This document shows, one piece after another, positions 44,787-52,852 of a DNA stretch of 64,000 nucleotides. Location of the stretch: the NCBI GenBank assembly GCA_963578475.1, contig CAUZCL010000001.1:248001-312000 (forward strand), written 5' to 3'. Position 1 is the stretch's first letter; every line of letters begins with the position of its first letter. This stretch comes from SMYC01 sp963578475. GTDB lineage: Bacteria > Acidobacteriota > Vicinamibacteria > Marinacidobacterales > SMYC01. The notes beneath the pieces were generated by a model. That model was not told the origin of the DNA. It was given only the letters and a program-made list of their open reading frames with translations, and did not search any database. The position numbers and the translations under genes are program-made.

Positions 44787-45834
44787 ATGCTCCGCATACT
44801 CATCTTTCTCGTCACTCTCGGCGCCCGTGCGTTGCGGGCGATGTGTCGGCGCCGAGCCGACCGCGTAATTGAAAACCTCGCTCTGCGGCAACAAGTGACG
44901 GCGCTGAAGAAACAGCGCCCGCGCCCACCGCTGGAAGACGTCGATCGAGCTCTGGGTGGCGCTTCGCGAATCGTGGCCAGCGTGGGCCAGTCGTCTAGTC
45001 ATCGTCAAAGCCGGCACGGTGGCCGGGTGGAATCGGGCCCGATTTCGACGATACTGGACGCGCATCTCGAGCACGCGCTACCCGGGACGGCCTCGCCTTG
45101 CTGCGGAGATTCGCCGGCTCATCCGGCAGATGGCACAAGACGGCTGGGGAGCACCGCGGAACCACGCGGAGCTGACGAAGCTCGGGTTCATCGTGTCGGA
45201 GGTGACGGTATCAGGTTGCATGCCGCGCTGGCCTGCCGAGCCCGACCAAGTGAAGCGCTGGGTCGCGTTCTTGCGCAACCACAAGGACGACATCGCAGCG
45301 ATGGATTTGTTCACGGTGCCGACCGTGTCGCTTCAGCTGCTGTACGGCTTCTTCGTCATCGAGCACGGCCGACGTCATATCCTTCACTTCAACGCGACAT
45401 TTCACCCGACTGCCGCCTGGGCCATCCAGCAACTACGTGAAGCGTTTCCCTACGACACCGCGCCAACGTATCTCATCTTCGACCGCGACTCCATATTCAG
45501 CCCTGCGGTGGTCGAGTTCATCAAGGCGATGGGCACAAAGCCGGGCCGTATTTCTTTTCGCAGTCCTTGGCAGAACGGAACCGCCGAGCGCTGGATCGGC
45601 AGCTGTTGGCGCGAGTTCCTCGCGCACGTCGTGGTTTTCGGCGAGCGCCATTTGGTCCGTCTTGTGAGGTCGTACATCAGCTATTACCACAAGGATCCTT
45701 GCCACTTGGGACTCGAAAAAGACACGCCGGACGAGAGACCGATCACGCCGCGACCGTCACCGACCGCAAAAGTCGTTGCGCTTCCGAGAGTGGGCGGGCT
45801 GCACCATCGCTACGAGTGGCGGGAAGCTGCGTAG
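44787..45834 (+). mobile_element. Integrase/transposase (DDE, rve), frameshifted
   Basis: The start (ATG 44787) encodes a helical N-terminus, ADRVIENLALRQQVTALKKQ, as in many rve-type transposases. Near 44950 the frame shifts. The second frame carries the helix-turn-helix segment LAAEIRRLIRQMAQDGWGAP and the DDE core: Asp in AAMDLFTVPT, Asp in YLIFDRDSIF, and Glu in SPWQNGTAERWIGSCWREFL, ending GLHHRYEWREAA at 45834. Rejoined it would have about 349 residues. The frameshift may be inactivating, although some insertion sequences use programmed shifts; no slippery run is evident. Terminal inverted repeats were not identified. Confidence 0.75.
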
Positions 45835-46047
45835 CCCCGTTTCCAGTGGCGAACATCGCGTGGCCCGAAGCCGTGACCGTTCTTGCTCCAATCATCAAGT
45901 TCGCAGTCGACGTGACGGCGGCACCGTCTCGCGGACGTCGACTTTGCTTTCTTCTTCTTATTCTTTGGGGGCACACGAGCCCGCAGTTTACGCGCCAATT
46001 AATAATGACGAACGACAGGCGACTATCGCCGATAGCGACGGCGTCCT

Positions 46048-46435
46048 GCCGCAACCCTATCTCGCGCTCACGCATGCCAACGTCGTCGATGTCCGCGGTA
46101 GCGGGGATTCTCCGCGATGTCACCATCGTGCTGCGCGACGGCAAGATCGCCTCGGTGGGCTCGACCTCATCGACAACATGAAGCGCATGATTCGACGCGG
46201 CTACGAAATGGGAGTGACCATCGTGACCGCGGTCGATTCAAGCTACGGACCGGAGAGCGTGTACCGCATTCCGGGCGAGATCAACGCTTTCGTTGATTTC
46301 GGAATGAGCCCGATCGACGCGCTCCGTGCGGCGACGCTGCGTTCCGCGGAAGCCTACGGGCTCGACGATCAGACGGGAGCGATCGAAGCCGGCCTCGAGG
46401 CGGACTTGCTCGTCTTCGAACCTGTCTACCTGTAA
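46048..46435 (+). pseudogene. Amidohydrolase remnant with large internal deletion
   Basis: The first part reads PYLALTHANVVDVRG and, in a second frame, GILRDVTIVLRDGKIASVGS, the N-terminal beta-sandwich of amidohydrolases. After a short gap a second part reads GVTIVTAVDSSYGPESVYRI, GMSPIDALRAATLRSAEAYG and GAIEAGLEADLLVFEP, the C-terminal end of the same family. The roughly 250 residues of the metal-binding barrel between them are missing. It lies directly after the integrase. Confidence 0.7.
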
Positions 46436-46644
46436 CACACGACCAAAAATGCGAACGAGACCAAGACCCTCCTACAGGGGCATTTCTGATGAGCGTCTCC
46501 ATTTTGATTGGCAACGCAAGGTAACGTGATCGAGCTCTCCTCGCGAAAGATTCACGTTGCCGGAATTACTCGGGGGCCTGACAGCGCGTTCATGATGCAG
46601 GTCGGTCGCAATCTCACTGATCCACTCCACGGCGCACATCCACC

Positions 46645-46670
46645 AAAAAGAGGGCCCCGTCGGGCCCCCT
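46645..46670 (-). terminator. Rho-independent terminator of the PatB-like gene
   Basis: On the minus strand a GC-rich hairpin (AGGGGGCCC, loop, GGGGCCCT) is followed by CTTTTT. It begins about 20 bases after the stop codon at 46691. The stem is slightly imperfect (bulged G). Confidence 0.75.
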
Positions 46671-46690
46671 GTTCTGGGCGACGACGACGC

Positions 46691-48049
46691 CTAAAGCTTG
46701 TCCATCGCCGCCGCCATGTTGTCCATGGCAAGCTCGATGAGCTTGCGAGATGTTGCGATGTTCATGCGCATGTGGCCGTTGCCGCCGGTGCCGTAGCTCG
46801 ATCCGGTATTCGTGTATACGTGCGCATTGTCGACGAGCCAACGCTGGACGATACCCTCGGGGGTGACGCGGGTTTCCGACGTCTTGTTCGCGGCGTCAGC
46901 TTTACCCTTGGCGTCGATCTTGTCGGCGAGCTTGCTGACATCGAGCCACGCCAGGTACGTGCCCTGCGCCTTGGTGTAGTCGACGAGGGGAATCTTTTCC
47001 TTCGCAGAGGCTTCGACGAAATCGTGATTGGCATCGAGGTACGGTAGCAGCTGATCGAGCCAATCCGCGCCCTCTCGATAGGCGGCCTCGTTGGCGACGA
47101 TGCCAAGCGTGTTGAGATCGGCTTGGTGGTGGACAACGACCCTGTCGAGAAAATCCTGATTGGTCGAGAAGAAATACGCGCTCTTCATCGCCGCCAAGCT
47201 GAACGTCTTGCTGACGGCTTTGAACGAAATGCTGTTATTGACGACGTCCTTGTCGGGAAGACTCGCGAACGGAACGTATTTATTCCCTTTGGTGACGAAA
47301 TCGCAGTGAATCTCGTCGGCGAGGACGACGACGCGCCTCTCGAGGCACAGCCGGCCCAGTCTCAGCAGATCCTCCTCGGACCAAACGTTGCCGGTAGGGT
47401 TTTGCGGGTTGCAGAGAATCAGCGCGTTGGTGTCGATGTCCATCTGAGACTGAAGATTATCCCAGTCGATCGAGTAGCGGCCATTTTCGAGCGTCCCGAG
47501 ACTGTCGGCGGTCACCGTGAGCGATTTGCGGAGATCGCCATAAAACCCACTATAGATGGGGGTCGTCATTAAAACCTTGCTTCCCGGCGGTGCGAACGCC
47601 CTCAATGCCGCGATGAGGGCGGGATGGACGCCCGCGGCGAGATGCACACTATCGGGATCGACCTCTACGCCATGGCGGTTCTTGTTCCACGCGACAATCG
47701 CTTCTTTGTAGGAATCGGCCGGGACGCCATAGCCCCAGTTCTCATGACTGCAGCGTGCTTGAAGCGCTCGGGTGACACAAGGCGCCACCCGGAAATCCAT
47801 GTCGGCGATTCCCATCGCGACTTCGATATTTTCTTTGCCGTACTTCTTGATTTGAGCATCCCATTTGGTGCAGTGCGTGCCGGTACGGTCGTAAATCTCG
47901 TCGAAATCGTATACGCCGTCGGGCGGCTCCGCGGTAGCGCTCGGGGCCGGGGCCGCTATCGAGGCCTTGGTCGAAACCGCACCCGCGAGTGCCGTCATGC
48001 CCGCTGTTCTCAAGAACGACCTACGGTTTAACTGGATTCTCTGTGACAT
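46691..48049 (-). CDS. PatB/MalY-like PLP aminotransferase with Tat signal
   Basis: From ATG 48049, preceded by GGGAGG, the 452-residue product has a twin-arginine leader (QLNRRSFLRTAGMTALAGAV). A class I/II fold PLP enzyme of the PatB/MalY group follows: MGIADMDFRVAPCVTRAL, ENWGYGVPADSYKEAIVAW, LILCNPQNPTGNVWSEEDLL, VVLADEIHCDFV and SISFKAVSKTFSLAAMKSAY with the PLP lysine region. The family contains C-S beta-lyases acting on cystathionine and related thioethers. A longer frame to 48154 has no support. Export of a folded PLP enzyme by Tat is unusual. It stands alone and ends with a clear terminator. Confidence 0.85.
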   Translation of the reverse strand: MSQRIQLNRRSFLRTAGMTALAGAVSTKASIAAPAPSATAEPPDGVYDFDEIYDRTGTHCTKWDAQIKKYGKENIEVAMGIADMDFRVAPCVTRALQARCSHENWGYGVPADSYKEAIVAWNKNRHGVEVDPDSVHLAAGVHPALIAALRAFAPPGSKVLMTTPIYSGFYGDLRKSLTVTADSLGTLENGRYSIDWDNLQSQMDIDTNALILCNPQNPTGNVWSEEDLLRLGRLCLERRVVVLADEIHCDFVTKGNKYVPFASLPDKDVVNNSISFKAVSKTFSLAAMKSAYFFSTNQDFLDRVVVHHQADLNTLGIVANEAAYREGADWLDQLLPYLDANHDFVEASAKEKIPLVDYTKAQGTYLAWLDVSKLADKIDAKGKADAANKTSETRVTPEGIVQRWLVDNAHVYTNTGSSYGTGGNGHMRMNIATSRKLIELAMDNMAAAMDKL

Positions 48050-48148
48050 GCCTGTAATCCCTCCCTGTGCCAATAATGGCGAAGACCGGGCCGTGCCAGC
48101 AGCCTTCTCGCGGCTCATTATAGTGGACAGGAACCGTTTAGAGCATAT

Positions 48149-48458
48149 TACCAAACCGTTCGGCTGAGCACGCGCGGATCGGCGATACAGCCTTTAACAG
48201 CCGAGGTCGCGACGGTTTGCGCCGAAGCGAGGTAGTGATGCGCGTCGGGACTTCCGTTGCGTCCGGGAAAGTTGCGCGCCTGTGTCGAGATCATCGCTTC
48301 TCCCGTTGCCATAGCTCCCATGTTGACCGCTTGATTGGAGCCGGCGCTTGGAGGAAAGATGATGGCGCCCGCGTCCAGAAAGATTTCGAGGAGCCCCTCG
48401 TCGAGCGCGCGACGGTAGATCCCGGTTGAGGCGGGAACGATTTGAAAACGCAGGTCGG
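48149..48458 (-). pseudogene. LeuC/aconitase-like C-terminal fragment
   Basis: The minus strand encodes PDLRFQIVPASTGIYRRALD, EGLLEIFLDAGAIIFPPSAG, TGEAMISTQARNFPGRNGSP, DAHHYLASAQTVATSAVKGC and IADPRV, then TAA at 48149-48151. This matches the last quarter of isopropylmalate/homoaconitate dehydratase large subunits (..R.I.PAS...Y..A...GL..IF..AGA....). All upstream parts are missing; the sequence stops at about 48458, exactly where an ABC ATPase fragment begins on the other strand. Confidence 0.75.
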
Positions 48459-48742
48459 GATGTCCTCCTCATGGATGAGCCCTTCAGCGGGCTCGACGCC
48501 CTGACCGCGCAGAAGATGCGCGAGGAACTGGCCGGATCTGGCAGAAGACGGGGAAGACGATCCTCTTCGTCACCCACGACATCGCCGAGGCGGCCTTCCT
48601 GTCCCAACACGTGCTGCTCTTGACTGAAAAGCCTGCAAAGGTTCACGCCACCGTGACGATCGATCTTCCCTACCTAAGAGAGGTGGTAGACGCAAAGCTG
48701 TTCGAGAAAGAAAGAGAGATTAGACAGAAGTTCCCGAGATAA
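48459..48742 (+). pseudogene. ABC transporter ATPase C-terminal fragment
   Basis: The plus strand opens with DVLLMDEPFSGLDALTAQKM (Walker B and D-loop). After a 1-base shift near 48535 it gives KTGKTILFVTHDIAEAAFLS (H-loop) and VHATVTIDLPYLREVVDAKL, ending at TAA 48740-48742. This is the C-terminal third of a nitrate/sulfonate-type (SsuB/TauB-like) ATPase. Walker A and the signature motif are gone. It abuts the LeuC-like fragment. Confidence 0.75.
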
Positions 48743-48984
48743 CGCCTTCTGAGCTCTAGACGCCCAGCAGCCGGATGAAGCGGACCCTAAGCGGGTAGTT
48801 GGCTAAATCGCTCGACGAGATGTTCTCACCCTGTCGAGGCTGTTGTCCGAGTAGCTCAGTTTTGAGATGGAATATTTCAGTGTAAAATCGTCCAGTGACT
48901 TTTAAAGTTGGCTCGGCGAGAATAGGATTCTCTTTCGCTGAGCTGGCTCGAGGTCAGCTCGGGCGCATCACAAGGAGTCGGGTC
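48743..48984. other. Intergenic region, no gene seen
   Basis: These 242 bases hold no convincing gene. The last 20 include AAGGAG, the ribosome site of the binding-protein gene. An upstream in-frame extension from 48895 is possible but lacks support. Confidence 0.35.
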
Positions 48985-50250
48985 TTGAGAAATAGAATCC
49001 TTCTCGTGCTGCTTCTGACAGCACTCTTTTCCTCCATCGGGTTCGCAGAAATCTACGACCTCGGTGGCATGTACACCTACCACTACAGGGACGGCCGTTA
49101 CGCCGATTGGGGAGATTTCGAGCGACACGGCGCGCGCATAGCTATTCAGGAAATCAACGCATCCGGCATTCTGGGTGACGACCGCATTCGCATGAAGGAC
49201 GAGAACATTATCGACTACCACTGCTGGCCGGAAAACGCGGCCATCATGGCGGAGACGCTCATGAAGAAAGCCATTCTCGTTCTCACCGGGGCGGATTGCA
49301 GTGGTCCCGCCGTCGAAATCGCCAGAGTCGGCGCGAAGTACGAAATCCCTGTCATCTCGAACGGCGCCAACGCGTCTATGCTCTCGTCGGTCGAGGATTT
49401 TCCCTACTTCGTGCGTGTGGTGACGCCCAGCGAGCAGTATGAAGGCTATCTCATCGACATGGCGGCCCATTTTGGCATCGAGGAGATAGCACTCTTCTAC
49501 ACGACCGACGCGTGGGGCCTCGGCGCCAAGAACATCATCAACCAATATGCGAAGAGACACGCTATCAAAATCGCTCAGGAATACGGCTATCCTCGAGACA
49601 CGCCCTACGAAGAAGTCAAAGCGTATATGGAAAAGGTCAAGCAGGCCGGGATCAAGCACATTTTCAATACGAGCCCCACACCGGACACCGTGAGGATGTT
49701 TCGCGCTCTGCATGAGCTCGGGATGAATGCGCCAGGCTATTCCTTTTACGCCGTCGAGATGATTTCAGCCGACGAGGCGCCCGAAGCCGTCGCGGGCAGC
49801 CTCGGCTATTTAGCTCCCATGAACGAGCTCATGCCTTCGCCAAAGCTTTCACAATTCAAGAGCGCACTCGAGAAACGTCTGGGTAAGCCCGTCGACCCCT
49901 CGTCCAAAGCGTTTTTTTATGGAGCTTTGAGCTACGATCACATGCTCGCCGTTGGCTACGCCATTAGGGATATCAAAGACGCCGGCGAAGACGTGACCAG
50001 CCAGAACATGATGAAGTACCTGCGAAAAATGGATTTCGGCGGTGCGACCGGACACGTCTCGCTCGTTCCTGGCACCAATGACCGAGCCAACATGCCCGTT
50101 CAGATATTCAACAGCCACGGCTACAAGGCCGACGGCAAGACCGTGGATCTCGTTTCCGTGGGCAGCGTGGACCCGGCGACCGGTCGACTGACGGTGAACG
50201 AAAGCGCCATTGTTTGGCCCGGCAACGTCACAACCCCACCCAAACAGTAG
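48985..50250 (+). CDS. Periplasmic amino-acid-type ABC substrate-binding protein
   Basis: The TTG at 48985 follows AAGGAG by 7 bases and directly opens a signal peptide (LRNRILLVLLLTALFSSIGF), so I prefer it to the longer frame from 48895. The mature protein is a type 1 periplasmic binding protein (LivJ-like): GARIAIQEINASGILGDDRI, LTGADCSGPAVEIARVGAKY, IPVISNGANASMLS, EIALFYTTDAWGLGAKNIIN, IKHIFNTSPTPDTVRMFRAL and GALSYDHMLAVGYAI. It would bind a branched-chain amino acid, amide or aromatic ligand. No permease or ATPase gene is adjacent, so it may be an orphan receptor or use a transporter elsewhere. Confidence 0.88.
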   Translation: MRNRILLVLLLTALFSSIGFAEIYDLGGMYTYHYRDGRYADWGDFERHGARIAIQEINASGILGDDRIRMKDENIIDYHCWPENAAIMAETLMKKAILVLTGADCSGPAVEIARVGAKYEIPVISNGANASMLSSVEDFPYFVRVVTPSEQYEGYLIDMAAHFGIEEIALFYTTDAWGLGAKNIINQYAKRHAIKIAQEYGYPRDTPYEEVKAYMEKVKQAGIKHIFNTSPTPDTVRMFRALHELGMNAPGYSFYAVEMISADEAPEAVAGSLGYLAPMNELMPSPKLSQFKSALEKRLGKPVDPSSKAFFYGALSYDHMLAVGYAIRDIKDAGEDVTSQNMMKYLRKMDFGGATGHVSLVPGTNDRANMPVQIFNSHGYKADGKTVDLVSVGSVDPATGRLTVNESAIVWPGNVTTPPKQ

Positions 50251-50305
50251 GCCGCTTCCATCCGACCCGCTCCGCTCGAGCCGCCGCGTCTACTTGAATC
50301 CGTGC

Positions 50306-50460
50306 TCAAGGTAGCTCAAAAATTACAATACTGATTTTCTCCGCCGCCTTCAGCATGTGCTGATCATAAGTGGCGAGCTCGATTTTTTTGATTCTGCTCC
50401 CTGAGATTCCCAAAAGGTGGGCCAGCACCACAGACGTGTCGAGGTAAATCGCCGCTCGGC
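50306..50460 (-). pseudogene. PIN-domain toxin remnant (VapC-like)
   Basis: Downstream of the antitoxin, one frame encodes the toxin start IYLDTSVVLAHLLG with the first metal Asp. It is followed directly by IKKIELATYDQHMLKAAEKI and SIVIFELP, the end of the PIN fold with its last Asp, stopping at 50306-50308. About 80 central residues are missing, including the second acidic residues. The toxin is inactive. Confidence 0.65.
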
Positions 50461-50739
50461 GCGGTCCTCGTCGAGGCCTTGAAGCACTTCAGCCACGGTC
50501 GCAACGGGTAGGCGAGGTGGTGGATCAGAGCTCACGAGAGTCGGTGGGGTCACCCACCCCTTCCGAACGGCCTCTGCAAGATAGACGTCTGCTAGGACGA
50601 GGCTCCGCTCTTGCCTCGGTGGAACGAGCTCAGCCACGACCTTATCGCCATCGGTAACGAGCACGGTTTCGCCGGACGCGGCCAGGCGAACGTACTCGCG
50701 TAGCTTGTTTTTGAGGACCTTGAGACCAACAGCTCGCAT
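50350..50739 (-). CDS. Phd/YefM-type antitoxin
   Basis: The N-terminal 60 residues are a clear Phd-like fold: MRAVGLKVLKNKLREYVRLA then ASGETVLVTDGDKVVAELVP. These antitoxins bind their own promoter and neutralise a PIN or Fic toxin. The antitoxin proper probably ends near LQGLDEDRAER (about residue 92). The open frame continues to 50350 only because it reads through the decayed toxin in another frame, so the last 35 residues are likely not original. With the toxin deleted, this is an orphan antitoxin. Confidence 0.75.
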   Translation of the reverse strand: MRAVGLKVLKNKLREYVRLAASGETVLVTDGDKVVAELVPPRQERSLVLADVYLAEAVRKGWVTPPTLVSSDPPPRLPVATVAEVLQGLDEDRAERRFTSTRLWCWPTFWESQGAESKKSSSPLMISTC

Positions 50740-50770
50740 ACAGTTAAGGTAGCTTTCGGACGCTACCTTA

Positions 50771-51415
50771 TCAAGAGGGACGAGTTGCTATCGAGTATTG
50801 TGCCGATCTAGGGTCTTTCTGTCGCCGGTTTCTCGCCCGGGCCGGAAGCGTCGATTTGCGGCGTCCGGCGGCCTCTTCGTCAAGAAGCGTCGCCACGTCG
50901 GGATAGGCGTAGATGATGGGCGCCTTGTTCTGCATGAGCCCGCCCGTATCCGCCGTAGGACCGTAGGTGCTGTGCAGATCGCGCCCGAGCATGCGCACGA
51001 TCGCGGTTTGTTGGCCCCGATGGTGAGACGTATGTGCGATGCGGCGTGTCAGGATCCACGCACGCGAACGCTTGACCTCGAAGAAATCGACGACCTCTTC
51101 CCACCATGCCTCCGGTTTGCGGCGTAACGCCGTAAGACGCTTCGACGCGTGAGCGGCATAGCTTCTGAGGAAGCCGAGACGCGTTTCTTCCGAAGGCACC
51201 GGGCTCTCGGTCACGTCGATCCCGAGCATCGTCTTGAACCACAGGTTCTCGCTCATGGATTGATGAACCATGTGCTCGAGCACACTGCGGCCGCGCGCAT
51301 CCGAAGGATGCGGGCGTTTAGGCAAGTCTTCATCGTCGAACATCGCCCAGGTACTCAAGACTTTATGGATCTCTGCCTCGTAGGTCTCGATCAAGAATTG
51401 GTAGCGCACGCGCAC
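50771..51415 (-). CDS. DinB-family protein
   Basis: The 214-residue protein is a four-helix-bundle DinB/YfiT-like protein with the histidine metal ligands in RSVLEHMVHQSMSENLWFKT and RRIAHTSHHRGQQTAIVRML. Family members are putative metal-dependent transferases or damage-inducible proteins, often thiol-linked; no specific substrate can be assigned. The C-terminal 30 residues (basic, RRKSTLPARARNRRQK) are an extension beyond the usual fold. It starts 2 bases downstream of the M24 peptidase stop and is probably in the same operon. Confidence 0.85.
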   Translation of the reverse strand: MRVRYQFLIETYEAEIHKVLSTWAMFDDEDLPKRPHPSDARGRSVLEHMVHQSMSENLWFKTMLGIDVTESPVPSEETRLGFLRSYAAHASKRLTALRRKPEAWWEEVVDFFEVKRSRAWILTRRIAHTSHHRGQQTAIVRMLGRDLHSTYGPTADTGGLMQNKAPIIYAYPDVATLLDEEAAGRRKSTLPARARNRRQKDPRSAQYSIATRPS

Positions 51416-51416
51416 C

Positions 51417-52826
51417 TCACAAAGTCAGAAAGCTCCACTCCTTCGAGAACGGAACTCGGGTCATGAAGACGCTCCGGTCTTCGAGGACGAGAATAATATC
51501 GCTCGGGTTCACGCCGATGCCGCGCTCTTCGTCATAGAGCCCGGGCTCGACGCTGAACATCATGCCAGGCTCGACGATGGAGTCGTCGCCGAGTGCGATG
51601 AAAGGCGGCTGATGTCCTGCATAGAACTGCCCTTGGCCGTGCGATGGACGATGGTAGATGTAATCCGCCATGCCGTTTTTGATCTGGTAGTCGTGGACTT
51701 TGTAAGCAATCTCAGAGCAGACCTTGCCGGGAACGATCTCTTCGCGAAGGATTTCAGCGCAGTCCATCACCACTTGCCACATCTTCTCTTGATAAGGCGC
51801 CACGGGCTCGATGAGGTAGTTTCGGTAGCCCTCACCGCCCATGCCGCCGAGCTTGATGTCGGTGTTCACGTAGAGCGGCTGGCCTTTTTGGATGCGCGTG
51901 TAGAAGAATTGGTTCGGATGCGGGAAGGCGGTGGAAACACCCGCGCGCACGTAGTGCGACGTCACTTCCATGCCGACGGCGCTGTTCGGTCTTCCGTCGC
52001 GCTCGACATCGTTCAGCATGAGGTCGAGGCCGTAGGCTTGGAGCGCTTGGCCAACTTCGAAATCCGTGGCCTCGGTGCCGCGCTCCAGAATGTAGTCACG
52101 TGCGAACGCGTGCACTTTGTCGAAGTAGCGATAGGCGCGCTGGGTCAGCGCTATTTCCTCCGGTGTCTTTTTAATCTGCATGTCGAGACACAGGTCGTCT
52201 ATCTCGACGAAGAGCGCTTCGGGAAGGACGCTCTCCGCGGTTTGCCGTCTCGAAGCGCTGAGCTCGAAATCGATCCCTATCGTCTTGTCCCCGAGCCCGC
52301 GCTTGCCGAGGCCCTGAAGCATCCACTCGAACAGATCGACACGGTTGCCGCGCGCGAGCTCGCCTCGATAGGGAAAGCCACCGTCGGCGTGCGGGTAGCA
52401 GAAGTAGTTCTCCATCTCTGTCGACCACCAGGAGCTTATGAGGTCGCGGTCGATGCTCGGGGCGTACCAGTAGGCGGTATCGGCCTCGGTTTCCCCAATC
52501 GGAAAGAGCAGCCACGTCGAGCGCTCGCCGCTTCGGCGGAAACAGCCGGAGAAATAGACCATGTTCTGGTCTTGTCCGAGGAGGATGGCGTCCACCTCAC
52601 GCTCGGCCACGCGTTTCTTGAGCTCGCGGGTGCGAGCTTGATGCCAATCGAGCGGCAATCGGTCATAACCGATCGGCGCCGGCTCGGGTTGTCCCGGCCG
52701 GTCGACGAGGAGGGCTTCGGACGGGCTGTCGGCGACGGTCGAACAGGCCAGCTTCGAAGCCGCCGCGCCGGTTGCGGCGAGCCCAGTGGCCAGGTTGCGG
52801 ATGAACTCACGTCTTTTTATCGTCAT
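51417..52826 (-). CDS. M24 family Xaa-Pro peptidase-like, Tat lipoprotein signal
   Basis: The 469-residue product has a twin-arginine leader with a lipobox (MTIKRREFIRNLATGLAATG, Cys28). It has an N-terminal creatinase-like domain (REVDAILLGQDQNMVYFSGC) and a C-terminal pita-bread fold: IKKTPEEIALTQRAYRYFD, PLYVNTDIKLGGMGGEGYRN, YIYHRPSHGQGQFYAGHQPP and PGMMFSVEPGLYDEERGIGV. The His (SHGQG) and Glu (SVEPG) positions are kept. The second metal Asp expected after GEGY is not seen (RNYLIEP), so metal binding may be altered. The gene lies between S9 peptidase and DinB genes in one direction, with a 26-base gap from the S9 stop. Confidence 0.88.
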   Translation of the reverse strand: MTIKRREFIRNLATGLAATGAAASKLACSTVADSPSEALLVDRPGQPEPAPIGYDRLPLDWHQARTRELKKRVAEREVDAILLGQDQNMVYFSGCFRRSGERSTWLLFPIGETEADTAYWYAPSIDRDLISSWWSTEMENYFCYPHADGGFPYRGELARGNRVDLFEWMLQGLGKRGLGDKTIGIDFELSASRRQTAESVLPEALFVEIDDLCLDMQIKKTPEEIALTQRAYRYFDKVHAFARDYILERGTEATDFEVGQALQAYGLDLMLNDVERDGRPNSAVGMEVTSHYVRAGVSTAFPHPNQFFYTRIQKGQPLYVNTDIKLGGMGGEGYRNYLIEPVAPYQEKMWQVVMDCAEILREEIVPGKVCSEIAYKVHDYQIKNGMADYIYHRPSHGQGQFYAGHQPPFIALGDDSIVEPGMMFSVEPGLYDEERGIGVNPSDIILVLEDRSVFMTRVPFSKEWSFLTL

Positions 52827-52852
52827 GTCTCACCTTTTTCTGCACTTTCTCC

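Noticed and set aside
44787..45834. Programmed frameshift in the integrase
   Set aside because: No slippery heptamer or downstream stimulator was seen at the junction near 44950. A plain indel is the simpler reading, though not excluded.
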